Source: Anaerobacillus sp. (GTDB taxonomy: Bacteria; Bacillota; Bacilli; Bacillales; Anaerobacillaceae). Taken from it: 13,262 nucleotides of DNA. The stretch spans positions 1-13,262 of the forward strand of contig SKSA01000377.1 in NCBI GenBank assembly GCA_007118195.1, read 5' to 3'. A program made the position numbers and the translations under genes. Shown piece by piece: positions 1 through 5,781 of this stretch (position 1 is its first letter; the number at the start of each line of letters is the position of its first letter). Below the pieces are notes generated by a model, which saw only the letters and a list, made by a program, of their open reading frames with translations, was not told where the DNA came from and searched no databases.

Positions 1-84
1 AAAAGAACGAGCAATTTCCTTCTCTTCGCTGTAAACTTCTAGCGAATTTTAGAGGCTCGTTCAGGAAATCACTCGTTCTTTTTT
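1..84 (+). repeat. Structured hairpin repeat, family H copy 1
   Basis: The outer stem AAAAGAACGAG (1-11) pairs with CTCGTTCTTTT (72-82). After two mismatches an inner stem ATTTCCT (14-20) pairs with AGGAAAT (63-69). The loop holds the 39-nt core (24-62) that is shared with copies at 151-189 and 12926-12964. The core opens with CTTCGCTGTAAAC and contains CTTCTA ... TAGAGG, which can form a small internal stem. The stem is followed on the plus strand by a T-run (79-84), so it could act as an intrinsic terminator. The copy starts at the window edge and may extend further left. Confidence 0.75.
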
Positions 85-124
85 CATACAAAACCGTCAT
101 GACGTAGCAACGTCACCATCTAGA

Positions 125-221
125 ATGTAAATGCTGGCCGAGTTCTCTCGCTTCGCTTTAAACTTCTAACGAATTTTAGAGGCTCGCTCGAAAAACTCGG
201 CCAGCATAAATGAATTTACAT
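125..221 (+). repeat. Structured hairpin repeat, family H copy 2
   Basis: A perfect 14-bp stem, ATGCTGGCCGAGTT (131-144) with AACTCGGCCAGCAT (194-207), encloses the conserved 39-nt core (151-189). An outer ATGTAA (125-130) pairs with TTACAT (216-221) after a bulge on the 3' side. The arm sequence is unrelated to that of copy 1, while the core is nearly identical, so the arms covary. There is no T-run directly after the main stem, so terminator function is less obvious here than for copies 1 and 3. Confidence 0.72.
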
Positions 222-233
222 ACAAAAATAGAA

Positions 234-350
234 GGGGGCTGTCCCATAAGTGTCACCAGGCAAAACTTACTAAATATAGACGTATAGATTTATTATCCGT
301 CTATATTTAGGTACCTAACGGTGTCTGACACTTTGTTTTGGAACAGCCCC
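234..350. repeat. 117-bp nested palindromic element with GGGGCTGT ends
   Basis: The ends are inverted repeats: GGGGCTGT (235-242) pairs with ACAGCCCC (343-350). The similarity continues inward: AGTGTCACC on the left, and GGTGTCTGACACT on the right, which is itself a palindrome around 321-331. In the centre, a 13-bp perfect stem CTAAATATAGACG (270-282) pairs with 298-310. No reading frame is present. The architecture fits a MITE-like or palindromic interspersed repeat. I recall similar GGGCTGTCCCA/GGTGTCTGACACC words in other Bacillus genomes, but cannot confirm the family. ATAG lies near both ends but does not form a clean target duplication. Confidence 0.6.
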
Positions 351-393
351 ATAGTTTAAAAACAGATAGAAACATCATTGAAGGAAAATTTTC

Positions 394-594
394 TTAAAAT
401 GGCATAAAACGTGCATAAAAACGATCGCGAAGATATGGGATTTGTAAAACACCTGATATCGCTAAACGGCGAATCCAGCTAGTTTGTAGTACTGTATTCA
501 CTATCCGATAACGATACTGATAAATAAAAAAGGCAGATACTAGCGAAATTAACATTGTCATTAACAAGTTGTTGTTATTGTTATTATTAAACAT
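394..594 (-). CDS. Small single-pass membrane protein, unknown function
   Basis: A 66-residue protein starting at ATG 594, with a good ribosome binding site (AGAGGTGA, 5 nt upstream), which is the main reason to accept it. It begins with MF and seven consecutive asparagines. One hydrophobic segment follows (about residues 10-25), then a basic, aromatic tail containing YQYRYR, IRRLAISG and YLRDRFYARF. The pattern suggests one membrane anchor with a positively charged cytoplasmic tail. I do not recognise the family. It is monocistronic: ldh ends upstream at a terminator, and downstream lie only repeats. No clear promoter was found. The Asn codons (AAT/AAC) form a trinucleotide run, so the run length may vary between strains. 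Confidence 0.65.
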   Translation of the reverse strand: MFNNNNNNNLLMTMLISLVSAFFIYQYRYRIVNTVLQTSWIRRLAISGVLQIPYLRDRFYARFMPF

Positions 595-719
595 TTACGT
601 CACCTCTGTTATACTTTTTGAATAATGGGCTAATTTTATTCTTAACTTTTATACAAAACTCTCATGTCGATACATCGTCACAGTCTAAAATACGTACTTA
701 AACAGGTTCGCTATTTGCT

Positions 720-738
720 TAAATTAACACTTAATTTA
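720..738. repeat. AT-rich palindrome TAAATTAA-CAC-TTAATTTA
   Basis: A perfect 8-bp inverted repeat with a 3-nt spacer, lying between the ldh terminator and the 66-residue membrane-protein gene. It could be an operator for that gene or simply AT-rich chance structure. There is no other support. Confidence 0.3.
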
Positions 739-751
739 GCTGATCTTCATG

Positions 752-789
752 AAAAAAGAGTCTAACCAATAATTTTGGTATAGACTCTT
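752..789 (-). terminator. Intrinsic terminator downstream of ldh
   Basis: On the minus strand, the stem AAGAGTCTA (781-789 against 756-764) is extended by an ACC/GGT pair after one bulged base. It is followed directly by a run of six T. It ends transcription coming from ldh, 134 nt after the stop codon. The intervening 3' untranslated region carries the family M element. Confidence 0.85.
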
Positions 790-796
790 AACTGAG

Positions 797-908
797 TGAA
801 TTTCATAATTACCTAAATTGAGCCATATCAAACTATACGTAGTTGCGAGCGACTTAACGCAACTACATATAGATACTTAATGGCGGCAATATTGAATTAT
901 GAAATTCA
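797..908 (-). mobile_element. MITE-like element, family M copy A
   Basis: 112 bp bounded by perfect 14-bp terminal inverted repeats, TGAATTTCATAATT (797-810) and AATTATGAAATTCA (895-908). The centre forms a second hairpin: GTAGTTGCG (839-847) pairs with CGCAACTAC (858-866), extended outward by CTATA/TATAG after one mismatch. It has no coding capacity. A related, shorter copy lies at 13137-13211 in the opposite orientation, about 90% identical over the first 50 or so bases. Copy A sits inside the predicted ldh 3' untranslated region. No convincing target-site duplication is visible. Confidence 0.72.
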
Positions 909-922
909 TTAAACTCTACTTT

Positions 923-1885
<963 letters not shown>

Positions 1886-1997
1886 TCAAGACTAAAATTT
1901 TGTACTAGACTTTTTGACGTATGATATTGATTTTACATGATAAATAAAATGACAAACTAAATGAAAGCGATCACTATTATGGCAACTTTATTACAAT

Positions 1998-3014
1998 TTA
2001 CACTCCAATGTACCTTGCATAAATTGTTTTTGCCCTCGTAATATCTTCAGTACCTTGAACTAGCGTTCTCCCATCAGGAAACAAGACGAGTTTTTCACCT
2101 TCGGGTAACTCAGCACGAACTAAAAATGGTGTCTTAGAAACTTTGGCTACTTTCGCTAATTTCTCTGCCCATTCATCTAAATCTAATTGGTTCCCCATAT
2201 TGATTTGTACGGTTTCTCTCCCACAAAGAGAAGTCACGGTTTGTTCTTTCTCCCCTTGTAAAGCTGGATATTGCTCTAAACTACATGTAGGACAATTATC
2301 CTTCTTCTTGGAAAATTTCATTTCATACATATGATGCTTCCAAACATCGAAAGTTATTAAACTTTTCCGTTGTACTTCAAAGTTTCCTGTTAAGTATTTT
2401 AGTGCTTCAATCGCTTGAAACGAAGCAACAATATCAACCACAGGCGAAAGTACCCCGATCGTATCACACGTTTGTCCAGATGAATTGCCTCCACCAATAA
2501 AGCAGCGCAAGCAAGGAGTAACTTCTGGAACGAAAATTGCTGACATACCTCTTGAGCTTACTGCACCACCATAAACAAATGGGATTTTTGCCTTGTAGCA
2601 TGCATCATTAATCAAAAAACGGGTTTGAAAATTGTCAGTGCCATCTAGTACAAGGTCAATACCATCCATTAATTCATTTATATTTTGTAATGTTACATCA
2701 GCGACTATTCCTTCTACCACGACATCTGAGTTAATTTTCTGTAAACGCTTTTCGGCTGCTATTGCTTTTGGTAATGCTTCTAATACATCATCTTCATCAA
2801 ATAGTAATTGTCGTTGTAAATTACTCTTTTCTACATAATCACGATCGACAAAGCGGACATGACCAACTCCTGCACGAACAAGATGGTTAGCAAGCACTGT
2901 TCCTAGTGCTCCCATCCCTACAATCAACACTTTTTTTGTTAGTAATTGTCGTTGCCCTTCTTCTCCAATCGGTTGAAATAATATCTGTCTAGAATAACGA
3001 TCAATATTTTCCAT
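1998..3014 (-). CDS. ThiF/MoeB-family E1-like adenylyltransferase
   Basis: Members adenylate the C-terminal Gly-Gly of a sulfur carrier (ThiS or MoaD) so that it can receive sulfur for thiazole or molybdopterin synthesis. 338 residues. Visible: nucleotide-binding GMGALG (33-38), the NLQRQ motif (65-69), the DGTDNFQTR motif (124-132), zinc-binding pairs CLRC (168-171) and CPTC (241-244), and a candidate sulfur-transfer Cys183 in QTCDT. A C-terminal extension of about 90 residues (from CGRETVQI near 264 to the end) resembles what I recall of MoeB/ThiF proteins from Bacillus. Start ATG 3014 has GGAGG 7 nt upstream. It follows the 5-FCL gene by 21 nt, so co-transcription is likely. No thi or moa gene is adjacent, so the partner (ThiS or MoaD) cannot be decided here. 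Confidence 0.9.
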   Translation of the reverse strand: MENIDRYSRQILFQPIGEEGQRQLLTKKVLIVGMGALGTVLANHLVRAGVGHVRFVDRDYVEKSNLQRQLLFDEDDVLEALPKAIAAEKRLQKINSDVVVEGIVADVTLQNINELMDGIDLVLDGTDNFQTRFLINDACYKAKIPFVYGGAVSSRGMSAIFVPEVTPCLRCFIGGGNSSGQTCDTIGVLSPVVDIVASFQAIEALKYLTGNFEVQRKSLITFDVWKHHMYEMKFSKKKDNCPTCSLEQYPALQGEKEQTVTSLCGRETVQINMGNQLDLDEWAEKLAKVAKVSKTPFLVRAELPEGEKLVLFPDGRTLVQGTEDITRAKTIYARYIGV

Positions 3015-3035
3015 CTATGATCCTCCAAACGTAAT

Positions 3036-3584
3036 TTATGTATTACTGATTATTTTTTGAATAGGGATATCGAAATTCTCTTTAGGGAGATCATCGACCA
3101 ATTGAAAGTCGAATGCAAGTGAAATCGTCATGTTAGCATAGTCCATTAAATAACGATCATAATATCCACCACCAAAACCAATCCTGTAACCATGTTCGTC
3201 AAAAATAAGCCCAGGAACGATAAGCAAGTCAATCTCACTTTTCTCTACAAAAGGTGTCATAGTAATGATCGGTTCTTTCAATGAATAAAAGCTATCCTCT
3301 ACCTCTTGAAAAGAATTGATCTGATAAAATTTCAGTTCTTTCTTTTCAGGAAAACATTTTGGTACAACTATTCGCTTTTTTTCTTCCCAACCCGCTTCAA
3401 TAATCGATCTAGTATCTACCTCTCGATTGGTTGAAATTGTTATTCCAATCGTTTTTGCTTCTTTCCATTCTTTACTTCTTAATAGCTTCTTTTTTAACTC
3501 GTAAGAAAATGTTTGATAATCATCATCATTCATTTGCTTTAAATTATCTTTCATTTTTTCTCGAAGTTGTTTCTTCTTATCCAT
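3036..3584 (-). CDS. yqgN: 5-formyltetrahydrofolate cyclo-ligase (5,10-methenyl-THF synthetase)
   Basis: ATP-dependent conversion of 5-formyl-THF to 5,10-methenyl-THF, returning the storage form of folate to one-carbon metabolism; cytoplasmic. 182 residues, the usual length. The signature is the C-terminal loop containing PGLIFDEHGYRIGFGGGYYD, with the GFGGGYYDR phosphate-binding motif. An N-terminal Lys/Arg-rich helix and VDTRSII and VVPKC-type segments fit the family. Start ATG 3584 has AGGTGA close upstream. It lies directly downstream of rpmG, as I recall for B. subtilis rpmGA-yqgN, but here the rpmG terminator separates them. A weak TTTACA lies on the far side of that terminator; no convincing -10 was found, so expression may be by read-through or from an unrecognised promoter. 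Confidence 0.95.
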   Translation of the reverse strand: MDKKKQLREKMKDNLKQMNDDDYQTFSYELKKKLLRSKEWKEAKTIGITISTNREVDTRSIIEAGWEEKKRIVVPKCFPEKKELKFYQINSFQEVEDSFYSLKEPIITMTPFVEKSEIDLLIVPGLIFDEHGYRIGFGGGYYDRYLMDYANMTISLAFDFQLVDDLPKENFDIPIQKIISNT

Positions 3585-3653
3585 CTCATCACCTAAAAAT
3601 ATCGACTTGATTGTGTTGCTATCTTAAATTCAATAACATATCCACTTTTGTTT

Positions 3654-3687
3654 GTAAAAAAAAGTAAGCAGAAAAGTCTGCTTACTT
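3654..3687 (-). terminator. Intrinsic terminator of rpmG, overlapping its stop codon
   Basis: A perfect 11-bp stem AAGTAAGCAGA/TCTGCTTACTT with a 4-nt loop, followed on the minus strand by eight T. The 5' arm begins inside the last two codons of rpmG and includes its TAA stop (3682-3684), so a terminating ribosome would cover the arm. Confidence 0.92.
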
Positions 3688-3831
3688 AGTTTCGCGATGC
3701 AAAGTCATTTTTTTTAATCTTGGGCTATATTTTTTTAACTCAAGACGATCAGGGTTATTACGTTTATTTTTAGTAGTGATATAGTTACGATCACCTGTTT
3801 CTGTACAAGCTAATGTAATGTTTACGCGCAT
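3682..3831 (-). CDS. rpmG: 50S ribosomal protein L33, cysteine-poor form
   Basis: A 49-residue component of the large ribosomal subunit. It begins [17 protein letters not shown] and ends TLHRETK, a clear L33 match, with [21 protein letters not shown] between. Zinc-binding L33 proteins carry CxxC pairs near residues 9/12 and 36/39. Here only Cys9 remains, and the other positions are Thr12, Ser36 and Leu39, so it should not bind zinc (a C-minus form). Start ATG 3831 has GGAGGG 7 nt upstream. It has its own promoter (3875-3903) and terminator (3654-3687), so it is probably a monocistronic unit between the glycan operon and 5-FCL. No convincing Zur box was found upstream, although CGTAAT occurs between the -35 and -10. 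Confidence 0.97.
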   Translation of the reverse strand: MRVNITLACTETGDRNYITTKNKRNNPDRLELKKYSPRLKKMTLHRETK

Positions 3832-3874
3832 CCGTTATCCCTCCAAACATGCTTTTCTTCAATCATACTTTTAA

Positions 3875-3903
3875 ATAATAGCAAAATTACGCTAAACAAT
3901 CAA
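3875..3903 (-). promoter_or_regulatory. Sigma-A promoter of rpmG
   Basis: On the minus strand: -35 TTGATT (3898-3903), 17-bp spacer, -10 TATTAT (3875-3880). The predicted transcript start is about 35 nt before the rpmG ATG. Spacing and sequence are close to the vegetative consensus. Confidence 0.7.
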
Positions 3904-3918
3904 GCATTTATTTCATGC

Positions 3919-4563
3919 TTAGTTTGAACAACTTTCTAATGCTTCATTTGTATTATTGATACAATGTACTACATTAAGTTGCATCCATAGATTTTCATTG
4001 ATTATATCACTATCATTACTTCCATTACATAACCAAAAGTAAGCATTCATTTTTTCATTCGCCTCTATCGTGCCCTCTAAACTGAAAATACTCATCGAAT
4101 CTCCGTAAGAAAAGGGTTGTATCATGAGTTGACCATCCTTCAAACCATCGCATACATCAAAGTCAGTACAATATTGAACAATTCCACGTTTGTTTAAAAC
4201 CCCATTTAATAATAAATATTGATCTTTATAAGAACGAACCATTGCTTGAGCAGATGGTGCATAAAACGTTACACTATCATCAGCTTTATTAGTAAAGTTT
4301 TGACTAATAAATAATTTAATATCTCTTTGTTTATTCATTAAATTATTTATAGTAATGTCTTGAAGCATCGTACGATTATAATATTTTCTTTCCACTGTAA
4401 TCGATAGGTTTTCGTTGCTGTTTATAAAAATTTCAGTTTCATTTTTTTTTACATTTTTACTGTGTAACCAATTTTCTGATTCTAACCAAGTAAAGGTACC
4501 ATCAACCCAAACACCATATTTAACTTCATTTATTTCCTCATGTAAACAGTATCGTTGCTTCAT
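3919..4563 (-). CDS. Unknown protein, last gene of the glycan operon
   Basis: 214 residues from ATG 4563. The frame can open at GTG 4572, but that codon lies inside the AGGTGG ribosome binding site, so the ATG is preferred. No signal peptide or membrane segment is visible. The chain looks rich in beta-strands, with alternating hydrophobic and aromatic residues (KYGVWVDGTFTWLESENWLH near the start; ITVERKYYNR, MLQDITINNL, SIFSLEGTI later). The WVDGTFTWL and ERKYYNR stretches remind me weakly of the N-terminal beta-sandwich of GH15 glucoamylases, a resemblance I cannot verify. I see no catalytic motif. It starts 27 nt after the nucleotidyltransferase stop, so it is almost certainly co-transcribed, and by context may bind or handle the glucan. 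Confidence 0.85.
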   Translation of the reverse strand: MKQRYCLHEEINEVKYGVWVDGTFTWLESENWLHSKNVKKNETEIFINSNENLSITVERKYYNRTMLQDITINNLMNKQRDIKLFISQNFTNKADDSVTFYAPSAQAMVRSYKDQYLLLNGVLNKRGIVQYCTDFDVCDGLKDGQLMIQPFSYGDSMSIFSLEGTIEANEKMNAYFWLCNGSNDSDIINENLWMQLNVVHCINNTNEALESCSN

Positions 4564-4590
4564 TTTTTCCACCTACCGTTTCTTAAACTT

Positions 4591-5775
4591 TTAAAAATTG
4601 TGAATTCTCCAGTTAGAATTTACTGATTGTTGATTGGATTTGTTTTTCTCTAGTATTATTGATGTATGAACAATTGCCGCCTCACTAATTCCTTTGTTTG
4701 GCCATACCTTTACTTCTGGTTGAACCATTGCATTTGCTGCTATCGTACAATTTTCTCCTATTACAGAAGCTTCAAAAAGTGAAACTGAATTCTCTAGTTG
4801 CACGCCTTTACAAATTGTTGTACCTTTTAATTCACTATTAGGTCCTATAAATATATCGTTCCACAAAATTGAATGTTCTAAAGTGCTATTTGTAGCTATC
4901 GTTGAATTACTACCGATAATAGAATGAGAATCTACTAGTGTACCTTTCCGTATTACTACTTCATCCCCTATTGAAAGAGGTCCTTGTAGCGTTACCCCTT
5001 CTTCAACAACAACATTATTACCGATCCAAATACCATCTTTCACTTCCTTACCACAAAGATTGACGTTTACCTTTTTACTTAACATGTCAAATTGCGTCTG
5101 GCGATAAGAATCAAGATTTCCGACATCACACCAATAACCTTGGGCTTTATAACCGAAAATTGTACCTCTCTCCTTGACCAACAAAGGAAATAAATCTCTA
5201 CTAAAATCTGTCGGAACTCCTTTTTGTAAATACTCGAATATACCAGGATCTAAAACATAAATTCCAGTATTGACTGTATCACTAAAGATCTCGCTAGAGC
5301 ATGGCTTTTCATGAAAACGAACGACCTCATCTCTTTCATTGGTCTTAACGACACCTAATTCAAAGGGGGAGTCAGTTTGTTTCATAAAAATTGTCGCTAA
5401 TGCTCCTTTTCGATCGTGAAACTTTATCCCTTTAACAAGATCGAAGTCTGTTAATCCGTCACCACTAATGACGATAAAACGTTCATCTAAAAATCGTTCA
5501 GCATTTTTTATACTTCCTGCTGTACCTAAAGGAGTGGTTTCCTCAAAGTAATATAAATTAACACCAAACTTACTTCCATCACCGAAATAATTTTTAATTA
5601 CTTCTGGTATATATTGAAGTGTGACGGCAATTTCAGTAATTCCATTTTTTTTCAATAATTCAATACCGTACTCCATTACTGGTTTATGAACGAGCGGAAC
5701 CATCGGTTTTGGAACTTTACATGTCAAGGGTCTTAGACGTTTTCCCATACCACCAGCCATAATGACACCTTTCAT
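4591..5775 (-). CDS. Sugar-1-phosphate nucleotidyltransferase with C-terminal hexapeptide repeats
   Basis: Transfers a nucleoside monophosphate from NTP to a sugar 1-phosphate, giving an activated NDP-sugar. 394 residues. The N-terminal NTP-transferase domain (about 1-235) has the nucleotide-binding AGGMGKRLRPLT, the KVPKPMVP segment, the PLGTAGSI motif, and SGDGLTD with a metal-binding Asp. Residues from about 245 form a left-handed beta-helix of isoleucine/valine-led hexapeptides. Closest in my memory to mannose-1-phosphate guanylyltransferases, whose longer forms carry a C-terminal phosphomannomutase domain that is absent here; glucose-1-phosphate is an equally plausible substrate given the neighbours. 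Start: a TTG at 5781 is too close to GGAGG, so ATG 5775 (MKGVIMAGG, typical of the family) is chosen. It lies 6 nt after the fusion gene, whose last codons encode its ribosome binding site. Confidence 0.92.
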   Translation of the reverse strand: MKGVIMAGGMGKRLRPLTCKVPKPMVPLVHKPVMEYGIELLKKNGITEIAVTLQYIPEVIKNYFGDGSKFGVNLYYFEETTPLGTAGSIKNAERFLDERFIVISGDGLTDFDLVKGIKFHDRKGALATIFMKQTDSPFELGVVKTNERDEVVRFHEKPCSSEIFSDTVNTGIYVLDPGIFEYLQKGVPTDFSRDLFPLLVKERGTIFGYKAQGYWCDVGNLDSYRQTQFDMLSKKVNVNLCGKEVKDGIWIGNNVVVEEGVTLQGPLSIGDEVVIRKGTLVDSHSIIGSNSTIATNSTLEHSILWNDIFIGPNSELKGTTICKGVQLENSVSLFEASVIGENCTIAANAMVQPEVKVWPNKGISEAAIVHTSIILEKNKSNQQSVNSNWRIHNF

Positions 5776-5781
5776 CTGCAA

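Noticed and set aside
85..91. CATACAA after the family H hairpins read as sigma-E -10 boxes
   Set aside because: No matching -35 (KMATATT-like) lies 13-14 bp upstream in any of the copies, and no gene follows on that strand.
1..221. Family H copies as a CRISPR array or integron attC sites
   Set aside because: The repeats are not regularly spaced, the variable parts are paired stems rather than spacers, and no attC core words, cas or integrase genes are present.
2143..2838. Plus-strand open frames inside the ThiF/MoeB gene
   Set aside because: They are antisense to a clear conserved gene, have low-complexity Ser-rich translations and no ribosome binding site.
3880..3898. Possible Zur box in the rpmG promoter (CGTAAT half-site)
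   Set aside because: Only the left half matches the Bacillus Zur palindrome; the right half matches at about two positions.
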